Below are positions 22,878-35,508 of a DNA stretch of 64,000 nt, piece by piece. Every line of letters begins with the position of its first letter. The first letter of the stretch is position 1. This DNA comes from Acanthococcus lagerstroemiae (lineage: Eukaryota > Arthropoda > Insecta > Hemiptera > Eriococcidae). The stretch spans positions 71,086,344 through 71,150,343 of the forward strand of contig CM063108.1 of the NCBI GenBank assembly GCA_031841125.1. The letters are read 5' to 3'. The notes beneath the pieces were generated by a model. That model searched no databases. It was not told where the DNA came from and saw only the letters and a list, made by a program, of their open reading frames with translations. A program made the position numbers and the translations under genes.

Positions 22878-23930
22878 AAAAAGCTCCCCATTCGGATGTT
22901 TGTGAGGGAGCATCATCATCGGAAAGTTTCAAGAAGAAAGGTGCAATTAAAATAGGAACTTGGAATGTAAGAAGCTTGAATGGAGTTAGAAGATTAGAGA
23001 ATCTTGAGCAAGAACTTAAAAGGCTTGACCTTGGAGTAGTTGGAATAAGTGATGTACGATAGAAAAGAGGAGAATTATTTTGGTCAGAGACTTTAGAATA
23101 ATAAATGCAAAGGAAACAAAAGGGCAAGCAGGCGTTAGAATGATTATGAATAAACATATAGGTAATAAAGTTATATATTATAAACAACAAAGTGAAAGGT
23201 TAATCTTGATAAAAATCAATAACAAACTAGTGCTTACAACAAAAATCAAGTGTATATGCCTACTAATATTCGGCCGGATTAAGGTCGTGAGCGCTTCTGG
23301 GCATTCGCTTAGAAGCACCCCCCCCCCCTTTTCGAACCGTTGCTAAAATAATTACTTGCTCTTGCCCGCCCCCCTCAAAAAATTTTCAACACACAAAAGT
23401 TGGATGGCTGTAATTCGAGTAAATGTTTAAGAAAGCGGAGTTGCGAGTTGGGAATGAATTTTTGTATATTATACCCGAAAATTTTTCCGCCCCTCAAACA
23501 TTTTCCGCCTTGGGCACGACATTAATCCGGGCCTGCTGATACTTACGAGGACGAAGAAATTGAGGAGGTATATGAAGAACTAGAAGGACTTACGAAGCAT
23601 GTTAGAGGCGAAGAGAATCTTATTATTATGAGTGATTGGTATGCTCCAGTTCGTGAAGGAAAAGAAGGTAATATAGTCGGGGATTTTGGATTAGGAATGA
23701 GAAATGAGAGAGGAGAGCGTTTGATACAGTTTTATGCAAAGTATAACTTAGTTATAGGAAATACTCAATTTAAAAATCATTATAGAAGAAGGTATACATG
23801 GAAGAGTCCAGGTAACGAAGGTAGATATCAAATTGATTGTATTATTATAAAACAACGTTTTAGGAATCAAATATTAACTGTACAACTTATCCGGGAGCCG
23901 ATACTGACAAAGATCATAACTTGGTGGTAA
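22878..23930 (+). pseudogene. Broken AP-type endonuclease domain of the RTE-like element
   Basis: The N-terminal endonuclease motif IKIGTWNVRSLNG starts near 22946 and continues LENLEQELKRLDLGVVGISDVR before a stop at about 23060. After the MITE insertion the frame resumes DTYEDEEIEEVYEELEGL...LIIMSDWYAPV (a counterpart of GDWNA/GDFNA), then RGERLIQFYAKYNLVIGNTQF and RRRYTWKSPGN...QIDCIII (a counterpart of YTW.SPdG....IDYI). In the intact family these form an apurinic-type nuclease that nicks the target. The stop codons and the insertion make this copy non-functional. Confidence 0.75.
23269..23535. mobile_element. hAT-like MITE nested in the RTE-like element
   Basis: Inverted ends: CGGCCGGATTAAGGTCGTG on the left and the reverse complement of CAGGCCCGGATTAATGTCGTG on the right. 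Flanking octamers CTAATATT and CTGATACT agree at 6 of 8 positions, consistent with a decayed 8-bp duplication. The insertion splits the endonuclease between MPT and ADTYEDEE. It contains a C10 run near 23320 and no ORF of note. Confidence 0.65.
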
Positions 23931-24665
23931 TGAAATGTAGCCTTAAATTGAAGAAACTTGGTAGAAAAGAAGAGGTAAAAGGATGGAATTCGAAAAAATT
24001 GGAAAATATTAATATTAGACGGAAATATCAAGAGCATATTGTATTAGAATAAGATGTTGAAAAAGCAGAGGAAATTAACAGTGTGAAGGAAGAATGGGGT
24101 AAAATAAAGGAGGGAATATTAAAGTCAGCAGAAGAAGATCTAGGTAAAACCAAGAGAGAAGAAAAGAAACCATGGATGAAAGAGAAAATCTTCAGAAAGA
24201 TGGATGAACGAAAAAAATATGAGAATGCAAACGATAGGGAAGGTAGATTAGCTTGTCAGAGGTTAAGAAATGAATAGAGAGAGAATGTAAAAAGGCAAAG
24301 AAGGAATGAATGAAAACAAAAAAATAATAATGATAAAATAGAAAAGTTTGGTCTATAGAAAAGTAAAAATAGAGTTTGGAGAAAGAAGGAAAAAAGCAAG
24401 TAATATAACAAGTAAGGAGGGAGAGCCTATTTACACAGCTGAAGGAAAAGTGAAAAAGTAGGTAGAGTATGTAGAAGGACTATATAGTAATAATGGGGAT
24501 GAAGAAATAAGAATGGAGAGGGAGGAAGATGTGGAAGATGAAAGGGGGCATTGAGAGATTTAAAGAAAGGGAAAGCTCCATGAGTGGATGAGATATTAGC
24601 TAAATTATTACAGAACTTGAGAGGATATGTACTTCATAAATTATACAAACTAGTATGCTATATTT

Positions 24666-25316
24666 ATGAAAAAAGGGAAATGCCAGAGGACTTTGAAAAA
24701 GAGTGCTATTGTAACTATACCAAACAAAGCAGGAACAGATAGGTGTGAAAATTATCAAACAATTAGTCTTCTTTCGCACGCGTCAAAAATATTAACTAGG
24801 AGAATTTATAGGAGAATTAACAATAGAATAGATGCAGAACTAGGAGATGATTCGTTTGGAGTTGGAAAAAGTAGAGGTACTGAGGAAGCAGTGTTAGCTT
24901 TGAGATTAATTGTAGATGGGAGACTCAAAAAGGAGCAGAATACATACATGGCATTCGTTGATATTGAGAAAGCTTTTGACAATGTTAAATGGGATAAAAT
25001 GTTTGATATTCTAAAAAAGATAGGAATAAAATTAAAGAAAGACAAGTTATTTTGAACGTTATATATAAAGGACAGAAAGCCACTTTAAGAGTAGAAGGAG
25101 AGAATGGGGGAGGCTAATATAGAAAAAGGCGTGAGGCAGGGGTGCTCCTTATCTCCAGTATTATTTAATTTGTACATAGAGTGGGGGATGAAAGAAATAG
25201 AAGAAAAATTTCAAGCAGGTGTTACTATACATGGAGAGAGAGTAAAGATGCTCAGGTTTGCAGATGATATTGTCTTATTAGCTGAAAGGAGTAATAGATT
25301 TGGAAAACATTTTAAA
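24666..25316 (+). pseudogene. Broken reverse transcriptase of the RTE-like element
   Basis: Recognisable RT blocks: SAIVTIPNKAGTDRCENYQTI (fingers; usual motif KGD...NYR.I), LLSHASKILTRRIYRRI, DDSFGVGKSRGTEEAVLALR (usual QFGFRxGRGT), TYMAFVDIEKAFDNV (catalytic motif A with D), then after a frame change GVRQGCSLSPVLFNLYIEW (motif B) and MLRFADDIVLLAE (motif C, FADD). The catalytic Asp pair is still readable but the frame is interrupted at 25055-25104 and upstream. Confidence 0.85.
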
Positions 25317-25586
25317 TAGATTGGAGGAGATTTTGAGTATAGAATATCGTACGAGAATAAATAAAAATAAAAATAAAGTAATGGTATGTAATCGATGTTA
25401 ACATGATAGCTTAAATATAAATATTGGGCAGGAAAAAATTAAGGAAGTCAGCGAATTTTGCTACTTAGAACAAAAGATGGAAGCAGTAAAAGGGATATTA
25501 GTAGCAGAATAGCACAAGCTAAATTAGCATTTTATCGAAAAAGTAATATTTTCAAATCATAATTAAAACTATAAATAAAAAAATTT

Positions 25587-26020
25587 ATGATTAAAAACTT
25601 ATGTTCGGAGTGTAGCCTTGGGTGTGAAACTTGGACTATAGGAAAACCAGAGAAGAGAAGGACTATAGGAAACCCAAAGAAGAGAAGGTTCGAAGCTTTT
25701 GAGATGTGGTGCTATAGACAGATATTTAGCATCAAATGGGCGGATAAGGTAAAAAATGAGAAAGTACGTAACAGAGTAGGAGGTAAAATGGATATTTGAA
25801 ACTGTCTGAAGAGAAGGAGAGATAAACTAGTAGGCCATAACTTGAGGCATCCAGGAATAATATCATTGCTGCTAGAAGGGTGAGTGGAAGAGAAGAATTG
25901 GGTAGGTCGGCAAAGATTCGATACTCGAGGATGTCAAATGTGTTTTACGAAATGAAAGAACTCACACAATATAGGGAGAATTGAAGAGTTGCATCAAACC
26001 GGTCGTAAGACTGATGACCT
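25587..26020 (+). pseudogene. C-terminal region of the RTE-like polyprotein
   Basis: Fragments GCETWTIGKPEKRR, EAFEMWCYRQIFSIKWADKV and, in another frame, RDKLVGHNLRHPGIISLLLEG match the conserved C-terminal region of these LINEs (GCETWTL.....LEAFEMWCWR.....W.d.v; LvGHilRH). It is interrupted by stops and an apparent short duplication (KPEKRRTIGNPKKRR). Confidence 0.75.
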
Positions 26021-26021
26021 T

Positions 26022-26046
26022 ATCATCATTATCATCATCATCATCA
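26022..26046 (+). repeat. (ATC)n tail of the RTE-like element
   Basis: Eight ATC/ATT units at the exact 3' end of the decayed LINE, followed by an A-rich stretch. Confidence 0.85.
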
Positions 26047-27347
26047 AGAAAAAAAGTTACAAAACAAAAAATACAAATTTTGCTCAGATCTATATTGCAA
26101 ATGCTTCCACGTTTCGCCAAAATGCATTAAAGGTCCCGCGGACCCTCCTCCCTCTTAGGAAGGCTCCAAAATAGAGGAAGGTGGGTGAAAAAATGAAATT
26201 TGAATGGGTTTCAATTTACTGGTTTTCAAAGTCACTGATTTCGATTTTGATTCTGGGATCCGGCTTCTTGGGGTGCCACAAATGAGGGTTCAATCCAAAA
26301 CTACTTGTTATATTGAAATGGTATTCAGTTGTATTCAGGTCATAGGATTTCAAGGTCGCTGAATTCATTTCCCGAAATTACTTTCAGATCTGACCCTTTC
26401 CACTAACTCCTCCGACTCCTTCCCCTCCTACTGCCTGTTAAAATACTGCTAAAGATGGTTCAAGCTAAAGAGCTAAACTACAGTATACACATGTTACGAT
26501 GTTTGTATACAGATTTACTACTTAAGAATGGGATTTGGAGGATTGTTAACTATTATTTAACGGACGATTTTGCTTCAATACGCATGTAGTTCATTAACAT
26601 TTTTATCTCATGGAAATGAAAAAATGAAACGCGCGCAGGATCTGCATTCAGACACACTTCTAGTTTTCAGTATATTTTTTCTGTACTGTTTCTAGTCAAG
26701 CATTGGTATTTTGCGGACCGAACTCCCTTTTGTGACACCCCAAGGTTCAGATTCATAACGCACCCTTCAAAATCGAATTCGATGATCTCGAAAACCTATA
26801 AATCGACTCTCATTTCAATTTCAAATTTTATTTCTTCACTTATCTCTCCCATTTCACTATGAGAACATTCAAGTTTTACTAATATTACCTGAAATCCTTG
26901 TAAATTGCTTGTTAAACTTGACCTCTTTTGAGCGTCGAGTTAAAATTTTTTCATGGCCTTGAAACTCGACACATATATATTTTTTTCGAATTCGGATTGA
27001 ACCAAAATAAGAGTCACTCTACTCTCCACTCCTCAAAAATGCTGAAAATATGTACTTTAGGAAGGCTAAATTGGACTTGCTTGATAGGATAGTCCCTCTA
27101 GCCCCTCTCCCTTCATCAGAACAACCGAGATCATTGTAGATCTTGAAAAAGCTTTTTATCGTGGACAAGTAGAATTTGAAAGCAACCTGTTAGTCTAGAA
27201 GAATCATTGAAGAAGATAATGTTGGCAAGCAAAGGTTATATTGCGGTTAATTACTGACAATTAGTATGTAGTTGTAGCACCTCTCCCAATGCTCGCTTAT
27301 CAAGTGTGTTAGAGATAGCGATATGTTATCGCATCGACGCTGTAGAG

Positions 27348-27842
27348 TTACCGCTTCTTTTTGGTTATCAATACATACATGTTTCCGCTTGGAGCCAGTG
27401 TTGTTGAGAAGGAAGTTCTGTGGTATCTTACCCCTCCGCTCCCGCTAGGCCCCATTATGGTTGAGCAATCGCCTGGGATTACTGCGATCGGCGCGCAGCT
27501 ATGACGAATTATCGCTTGGAACTCGTTCCAACTGGCCGGCGATTCTGAGCGGGGGAAATGGGTCACATCTCCCGTATGGTCCCATAGTAGTCTGTTGACT
27601 AATTTGTATCTCACTCCTTGTGCCAGATTAATTTTTCTGTGGTAAGGGGAAGGTGGAGTCAGTGACACCAAAGTTGTGGTTTTTTGTTGGTTTTTTTTAG
27701 AGGGTTCAAAGTGACCTTCCACACTACCGTGTATTAACGGAGGTCTAATGAGAAAAAATGTTGAATTTTGGTCTTTTTTCGGGATCACTCCCAACCTTTG
27801 TACGTACCCATTCCTGGAATATTTATATCCCCCGCTCGTCAA
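27348..27842 (-). other. GC-rich block with an unexplained 164-codon ORF
   Basis: The minus-strand ORF contains FPRSESPASWNEFQAIIRHS and VIPGDCSTIMGPSGSGG. I recognise no domain. 27380-27610 has markedly higher G+C and CpG than the flanks, with the look of a mobile-element fragment or a structured RNA rather than intron. Low confidence as a protein gene: the second half of the ORF (N-terminal part) covers ordinary AT-rich DNA. Confidence 0.2.
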
Positions 27843-28735
27843 TTAGATACCACATGTTTTGTGTTTCGTTACTTCAAAAGAAAATTGAAAATAGTGAATT
27901 TTTCAGTTTTAAAAGTGCAATCGAAGAAAGTAGCATAACCACCTTGAGGTGTTTCAGGTCACTGTGGAGACGAAAATTTAACCAGGTGTAATTTGAATTT
28001 CATTTTGTAGGGTTTGAAAGTCGCAGGATTCATTTCTCGTGGCAATTTACCTTGAAATGAAAGGGCTTAATAATGATGACATTTCACACTAAAATGAAAA
28101 TTTTACCTGCTAGGAAAGGAGATGGAGGCTTACCAATGAAAATTGTAACCTCTAGCATTGAGGGAGGAGGCACTCAATTGAAAATAAGTACTATGTGGGT
28201 ATTATTTGTACAACTTGAAATGCAGCCTAATGTATGGGATCATTCCTTGTGAAAATAACACGGGCTCTCAATTCTTTTATTTGAAGACTTCATTATGTTG
28301 TAGTAGTACAATTATGTCTCTAGTAAACGAAAAATTTTCATAAAATTGTGACACGAGATTGGCAAAGCCTTTCACTATAATCTGTGAAAAATTTAGTCAA
28401 ATGTAGGTACTTATAAGCTTTTTGGGAATCAAATTTTTAATGTAAAAACTGTCCAAAATTTGAAAATAATAATAATGTAGAAGTGGTAACACAGGCGTTG
28501 GCTACTGCTTTACATACTATGGTAGGTACGAGTACTTAGTCTTACATTATCGATATACAGATACGATCGGGTTACCGTAGTAATAACGAAGTCGATCTAT
28601 GTTAACTGTACACTTGACCATACACAATAAACTCCTTAAACGATGGTGCGACATTCTGTCTTATTATTTCGTGAGTTTACGTTGGTAATACTGTACATTG
28701 TACAACTATGCCATCAAATAATAATAATAATAATA

Positions 28736-29101
28736 CAGAGTGACTACAGGTGCTGAAAAGTCTTTCAAGTCCTGAATTTTGGAAGTAAGTCCTGAAAGTC
28801 CTGATAAGTTCTAAAAAATTGAAAAGTCCTTCATTTTTTTTTATTCGTATTTTTAAAATCACACCCCTCAAAAATCAACGTTCATTGTAAAAAATTAGTA
28901 TTTTCAGTAATAATAATTATCCAACACAGTGAATGAGAATGTTTCAAAAACATGTTCGGTTAACTTTTTGTTAATAAATTGAAAAAAAAAAAAAAAAAAA
29001 TTTGCACACTTAGGAAAATATGGAAAATATGCTGGCTACAGTCCTGCAGAAGGTCCTGAAAAAGTACTTCAGTTTTACTTTTCAATTTCTGTAGACACCC
29101 T

Positions 29102-29102
<1 letters not shown>
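28736..29102. mobile_element. hAT-like MITE (CAGGGTGTCTACA family), copy 1
   Basis: The left end is CAGAGTGACTACAGG and the right end is the reverse complement of CAGGGTGTCTACAG; the element is 367 bp. TAATAATA flanks it on both sides (28728-28735 and 29103-29110), an exact 8-bp duplication, though it lies in an AAT microsatellite and so is less informative. The inside is rich in AGTCCTGAAAAG-like words. No ORF. Confidence 0.65.

Positions 29103-29133
<31 letters not shown>
29103..29133 (+). repeat. (AAT)n microsatellite
   Basis: About ten AAT/TAA units directly after the MITE; a shorter run (28717-28735) precedes it. The MITE probably inserted into the repeat. Confidence 0.9.
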
Positions 29134-30891
29134 CAATATGAAAGAATAGAAAATTTAACTGGTATAATTTTGACATTTTGAGTATTTAGATTTTCACGAG
29201 ACTTCGCACATGTTTATATCCATATTCTCTCACAAAAGATGGCGAAATCAATCGTGTATTTTAAAAATAGCCGTCTGTTTTTCTGAGCAGTTTCAAAGGT
29301 AGACTTTTGGGATGCATTTAAGCCTCCCCTGCAATTTAGTCGAAATCGGATATGTCAAGGGCATAGTTGGTGAGATTGACGCGGAATTATTCTGTTTCAA
29401 GATACTACTTATGTAGTGTGTAGTGTGTACTTACTTCAAATAATATTCTTTCATATTTGAAGTACGTTATTGTATTTCCAATTATATTAGGTATTTTTGA
29501 TTTGGAGAGTACACTTTCTTTCCTCTCGTTCCCTGGGATTCACAGTTTTCATTTTCAGGGAACATTGACCTCAAAAACGGATTGAGTGACCATCAAAACC
29601 TGGAAAATAATGTCCATATCGCTTTTGTTATTTGCATTTATATGCCCTCTCTTTTCTCTCAAAAACCACAATTTTCATTTTAGTGATATTCATATCGCTT
29701 ACTGTGAAATTTTCGCCTACCCTAACCCTTGACGTCACAATTCTGAATTTAGCATCCAACTGATGACTGATGCTGAATTAAACTTAATGACTTCGAATAG
29801 CACACAGTGGATATGCTATTTTCTTAATTTGCTTTTTCAAAATTTAGTAAATCTACTATTACGAATTTCCTTTTGAAGTTGTTAGGAAACACAGGGTGCA
29901 TGATATCTGAAGATGGAGAAAGGAGAAAAAATTCCGGGGTTGGGTGTTTACAGAGGATGGGAGACATGTTCAATAGCAAAATTCACTCCATTTAGTCACA
30001 AAAATTGGTGATCCGAGGAAAACGACCGAACATTTACGTTTTCTCATATAAGGCTTGTGTTAACACATACTGGTATGAAGAGTAACTCTGAACATTCTCA
30101 ATGGGACTTACCTGGAGGAGTAGGAAAATCTTTATAGGATCGATTGTATGCAAAATTTCACGAAATCCACAGTTTTCTGTAAATCTGATGTTTTTCAATA
30201 TACGAGTAATATGTATTTACAAAAAAACAATTTTAGGGATTTGACCTTACAAAAAATGTAGCCCATGTGGCGGGATGGCAATTTTTAATATGTTGGTTTT
30301 GACACAATTTACCGCAATAAAACTTTTGCTTGCCGGAAATGTTTGTATATTTTCTTATTGCCCCGACTGTGATTTACGCAATTAAATATCCAAAAACCTT
30401 AGAAATTTAGTTTTTTTGTGTGCGAGTTCGTCAGCTTCCAAATTAGCACACAAATTGTGCTAATCTTTGAACTCGATTCGCACATCGCAACAAGGTATTG
30501 TGAACAGACTGAGAAAATTAACAGCCAACTAGATTGTTCCAACAACAGAAATTATCAAAAATTAATAAATAATTCCCCTCACTATAAAAATATAGGAGTA
30601 CATGTTTTTGTTGTTTCGGGCAATGCTGTAGCGAAGGCATATTTTTTGGAGGTAGGGGAAGGCAATAGAGACTTGAGAATGCCGACTGTTTCTTCAATTT
30701 CCGACTTTGAGTTTGAGTCGATGTAAACAGGCATCAGTTTCGGAGTATGAATCTTTTTCTCGACTTTTTTAAGAGAACGTTCGTAGTTTATGGTATACTT
30801 GCGATGTATTCAAGAAATCTGAAAATTTTAAACGGATTTCAGAACTTGCTGAAGTAAACGAATTGAATTTCTTGGTGTCCACTGATATTAA

Positions 30892-31524
30892 CCCTAGAAC
30901 ACCACACATGGGTACAAATGTACCCACACTAAAATACGCATGGGTGTAATCCCACGCATATCAGCAGTGCGATCCTGTTACTTACTGAATCTGTTCGGCT
31001 ATACTGGACCCTCAAAATCGTATGTCGAATGTGTTGTCTACCCTTTTGTTGGAAGGCGAATTAATTTTTGTTCCCATTTTTTTTGTGAAATTTTTTGCCC
31101 AAAACGTGACATGTTGTCTAAGTCTAGCAATAGGTTTTTTTGGTTGCTGATTTCAAATTTTTGGTCCAAATTTTTGTAACTCATCCACTAAAGCAAACAA
31201 CGTGGGTCAAATTTTAGATAATTTTCAAAATTTCTTAAGAATTGGTGTAATGTTTATGACTATGTATATCATTTATAAAATAATTGAAAATTGCAAATTT
31301 TTTCTACAATAAATTATCTTTTCCTACTGAAAACTGCATTTTCCTTCATTATTGCTTAGTCTAATCTGAAAATAAATATCAAATTCAAATTCAGCGTCGA
31401 AAAACACTTATATAACTCACTTACAAAAGCCGTAGTATTTATACAAGTCAAAAAAATTGCTATGGGTACAATTGTACCCATGTGTGGTGGCGACGGACTT
31501 TTTTTTATATATGGTATTCTAGGG
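30892..31524. mobile_element. piggyBac-type MITE, 633 bp, flanked by TTAA
   Basis: TTAA stands at both borders (30888-30891 and 31525-31528). The left end starts CCCTAGAACACC and the right end is the reverse complement of CCCTAGAATACC. TTAA target duplication with CCCTAGAAA-like ends is the hallmark of piggyBac. A second inverted motif, CCACACATGGGTACAATTGT with the palindrome GGGTACAnnTGTACCC, lies directly behind the left end but about 25 bp inside the right end, the usual asymmetry of piggyBac ends. Small ORFs inside show no transposase motif. Confidence 0.85.
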
Positions 31525-33291
31525 TTAATAGAAATGAAACCAGTTGTATTTTTGGTTCAAATTCTGTTCTGGGTAATTATGGAATTTAAAGGGCCTACGG
31601 AGGTCAATGTAACTTATCAGTGGAACAAAGGTGTTCTTTCGAACATTCATCATTACTGGCCCTTGTTTGATCAACATTCCTGGATGATCTTTGAATTGGA
31701 CCTGCGCCAGTGGCCTGGCCGATCTCGTCCTGTTTCAAATTTAGCGAATTCAATACACGTTACGCTGATATTTTCCGCGTAGTTTTTCCGAGTTGCGTAT
31801 GAAAAATGAAATCAGAACTTCTGGTTTGAAGGTACCGACTGTCTTCGGGCGGCGAGCCGTAGTGGCACCGTCTGAAATACCATACGGAATAAAATGAGCC
31901 AAGGGCTGACACGGTCGATTTACATACTTCGTCGATAGAATGAAAACGTGAACACCTTAATTTAAATCGCAGGCGACTTTGCAAATGGGAGTTCCGATAC
32001 CACAAATATCGCTGTCTTCTTCCAGAAGTAAAAAATTTCACGATTCGCAGCCACTCTCGTAAATGTCGACCCGATATGCGTATCGCCTTTTCAACATGTC
32101 GATAAAAGCGAAATTGAAACTCCTTTGAACGTATAAATTTGAACACATCGCTAAAACTTTATGTTTTATTTTTCGTTTATGTCCTCATAATTCGCTCATC
32201 GTCGTTGTACTCAAATTTCACATTCGTGTTACTTCATCACGTCGTCATTTATGTGTATATGAGTGTGTACGCAGATACTTCGGTTGATATCCATCTAACT
32301 GAAAAAATTAATCGAATTCGCGGGTATAATTTGGAGTCGGTACAGTGCACGTTTTGTTGTTTCGTCTCGCTTTTAGAGAGAGGTTGACTTTTTTTACACT
32401 TACTGTACGCCTCTAATTATAGCGCCTTACATGCAAAACGAATGTGCACTGTACATGTAAATTGGAAAGCAACACAAACTTCTATAATTTGTCATTATTT
32501 TGATATTATTTGCTCTCCCGTTGAGAATTATGTTCGAAGATCTATAAATTTTGGTGTCGGTTTTGGTTGAAAATCAAGGTCAAAATCAGTTTCAGTACTG
32601 GAACCATTTTTAGACAAGATATGCTGTATGCAAGAACGAAAAGAAGGCTGAGTTCGTGGATAAGCCTCGCCTCCTCATGGGTACCGTAATTTACAAATGA
32701 GGGTCACATCGTTATGAATTATTCAGTGACCCGTGAAACCTATAAAACGATATCCACATTGCATTCTGGAATGTTAAGCTTCCGCCCCCCTCATAAGGGC
32801 CATATTGAATCGGTATCAGAAATGAAATTCAACGAGGCTTGAAACCTACAAATCGACATCCATATTGCATTTTTTTACATTTTAAGTCCCCACCTCCTGA
32901 CAGATGCCCTTGACAGGCCGTCTAACGAATCGAGGTAATGGAAGTTTTATAAAGCGGTAGTACATAATAAATTTCATCTTTAATACTGAAAAACTCGCAA
33001 GAACACGAATTTCAAAGTGTAGTACCGAAAGATGGAGAAAACGAACAATTTTATCGGAGACTGGTTGATGAGAATGTAGAGAAAAGAGCCCGGCGGCCTT
33101 GTGACAAAAAAAAATGAAAATTCTACTTTTCCTTCCATAAAGCCTACGTTAATGTATGGCAAAATAAAGGGTTATATTATTAAACCCTCTATGTATGGCA
33201 TTTTGAGAGCAGTTACGAAAAAATTATAAGAGGCTTCCTTTAAGCAGAATTCAATGAGAGACAGTTTTCGTTTAAACAGCTTTTTCCTATA

Positions 33292-33697
33292 CAAGTTGTC
33301 TACAGGTTTGGAAAATTTGGAAAGTCAGTAATTTGAAAAATAGGTCAGGAAGTTTGTAAATAGTCAGGAAATTCAACAATATTTTTAAAAAGTTTGGAAA
33401 AAACAAAGAATGAACTCACGGAAAATTTTTTTCGTCACTTAATTTTACGAAATACTTGAAAAATATAATTCATAACTTAGTTCATCGCTTTGTTTATTTA
33501 TATGTATATCTGTGAACACCTTCCTAATGCTTTCACCCAAAAATCAACTTCAAATTATTTCAGTTCATTTTAACCATCGCGTCTAGTAGTATAAACATAA
33601 ATATATACTGTCTATACTGTAAAGGTTTAAAGAAGAGAAAGAAAAAAGTTTGGAAAAAGTCAGGAATTTATATTTTTCCATTCTTGTAGACACCTTG
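33292..33697. mobile_element. hAT-like MITE (CAGGGTGTCTACA family), copy 2
   Basis: The ends read CAAGTTGTCTACAGG and the reverse complement of CAAGGTGTCTACAAG, and the inside has GGAAAGTCAGGAAnTT-like words as in copy 1. The flanks share only CTATA, so any 8-bp duplication has decayed. Confidence 0.6.
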
Positions 33698-33849
33698 CTA
33701 TAGTTAATACCTATAGTTAATATTTTCCAAAACTCTTGGAAGAAACTTGATTTTGGGGGAACGGTCGGCCCTCCGGGAGGTTGTTCGGACTCGGGTGTCT
33801 TTTTAGTATGTGAACCAGTGCTGTCATCCAATTCTGTGATAAAATCCAA

Positions 33850-34300
33850 TTCTCCAAGTTCTGTTATTCCCAAATGTATTTTGGTCTGTTTTCGTTCTTT
33901 TGTTAGACGAATTTGATCGTTTCTGGCAAGTACTCGTAGTTACTTTTGATCAATTTTAGTTTTTAAGTAAGTCTAGCTGAATCGTGATATTTTCTAGTAA
34001 ATTCTGAATTGGCCAGTTTTAGTCATTCCTGGTCCAATTGGGTCCGATTAAGTCATTCTCAGAAAAACTTAAGATGTTTCTGAATCAGTAGTTTTCTAAT
34101 TCTACATGATTTAGGTTGTTCTTGATCGTTTTTAGTCCATTTTGATCGAATTTAATGATGCCGCTTCAGAATTTGGTCAGATTCGATCATTTTAGGAAGT
34201 TCCCAGTTCGTTTTGATTATTTTTATGAAATGTAGATTTTGTCGGATTTGATCGCTTCTTAGTTTGTTTGAATCAATAGAACGTGTTTAAAATTGGGAAG
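33850..34300 (+). repeat. Degenerate tandem tract of TTTTGATCGTTTTTAGT-like units
   Basis: Loosely repeated TTTTGATC / TTTAGTCCATT words with a period near 20-25 bp. No coding potential. Origin unknown. Confidence 0.4.
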
Positions 34301-34374
34301 GACTCATCTAAACTTGGCTCCATTGGCAGTAATGTTAGGCTTCGGACTCAATTTATTTAGAAATCAAGAGGCCT

Positions 34375-35190
34375 ATCGGCCATACAAGTCATGCAAAAGT
34401 CATACAATTGCCTTTCATTCCTTACAAATTTGACAATTCCTCCGAGACATATGAAATGTTCGTACAGTAATCATTCTACTAATTGTGAAAGAACGCAGAC
34501 TGAAGTCACAGTAAGAGTCTATTATTCTCTGTATGAAGAGACATTGCCCGACGTTTTATTGTGAAATACATAGATGCAACAAATGCTAGTTTGTTGTTGA
34601 TTTATTTAAAAGATGAAAGTAAATTGAAATCCTCAGCAAAAGTTGATGTGGGATATGAAACAACTGAATTCTTGAAATCAAGGAATGTGAAGCTGACCAA
34701 TTCTCTTACTTTAAAAAAAAAAAAATTGTGAGGAATTTTTCATTGCTTGTTTTCCAATAATAAGGACTAAATGTTTTCTTAAAACTGGAGTTGTCCGAGG
34801 AGCATCTTGTTTTTCATCCCATATTATGAGTATAGTAAAACACTACGAATTAAGAAAATCGACATTATGTTAAGATTCCTGCCCATTTAAAAAAATAATA
34901 TTTGTTAATATTATTAGTAAGCATTTGTGATTATTTACAATATTGGTAATCAAAACATGGCTAAATTGAAATTTAATTGAAAATTTGTGTTCTTTGCAAC
35001 CTTCTGTGCAATAATTGGTTCATTATTATTTAATTATTAAGTTTCTTCAAAGATTTTGTTTGCAATAGCATGTTTTTGAAATGACTTTTTTTTTTCTTGT
35101 TAAAATTCTGTTCAGGCCTGAAAATTATCCGAAAAAGGTCATATAAAGGTCATACTACTGGAAAATTCATATTAGTTGGTAGACACCCTG
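34375..35190. mobile_element. hAT-like MITE (CAGGGTGTCTACA family), copy 3, one clear end
   Basis: The right end at 35178-35190 is the reverse complement of CAGGGTGTCTACC. Internal GGTCATATAAAGGTCATAC resembles CATACAAGTCATGCAAAAGT near 34380, which may mark the other side, but no matching left TIR is visible. The boundary at 34375 is a guess. Confidence 0.4.
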
Positions 35191-35508
35191 GAAATGCTAT
35201 CCTATTGCGTGTTACCTAAATCCCTCGACTTCGATCCCATCCTTCCTCATTATCGCATTCCGCAAGTTAATTTGGAATCACGTTAGTCAATTTTATTCAT
35301 ATTAAACTTCCACTAGAACCCTTACGGAGTCTTGAGAAATTATGATCAAGTCTTGACGGGTCCTAATTAAGTATAGCAGAACCCTGAAGTCTTTGGGAAA
35401 TCTGAAAGAGTCAATGAGTTTTAAGTGATTATCGAAGACTTGTGGATGAAAACCTTTAACCATTACCTCGAACAACAGAGAAGCCAAACGCATGTCAAGG
35501 AACCCGAA

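Larger units (their letters stand above)
22878..26046 (+). mobile_element. Decayed RTE-like non-LTR retrotransposon with ATC-repeat tail
   Basis: Endonuclease and reverse-transcriptase fragments occur in the right order on the plus strand and end in a (ATC)n tail at 26022-26046, the type of simple-repeat 3' end seen in RTE-clade elements. The coding sequence is broken by many stops and frameshifts and split by a 270-bp MITE at 23269-23535. Open blocks: endonuclease start (22878-23055), middle (23081-23265), end (23537-23900), RT palm (24685-25050), FADD block (25084-25316) and the C-terminal GCETW/EMWCYR region (25600-25800). The 5' limit is approximate. Clade assignment is from motif order only. 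Confidence 0.8.

Noticed and set aside
22696..23190. 164-codon minus-strand ORF
   Set aside because: It overlaps the RTE-like endonuclease start in antisense and has only hydrophobic low-complexity content.
26022..26046. Direct-repeat array of CRISPR type
   Set aside because: Simple ATC triplets forming a LINE tail; no spacers and a eukaryotic context.
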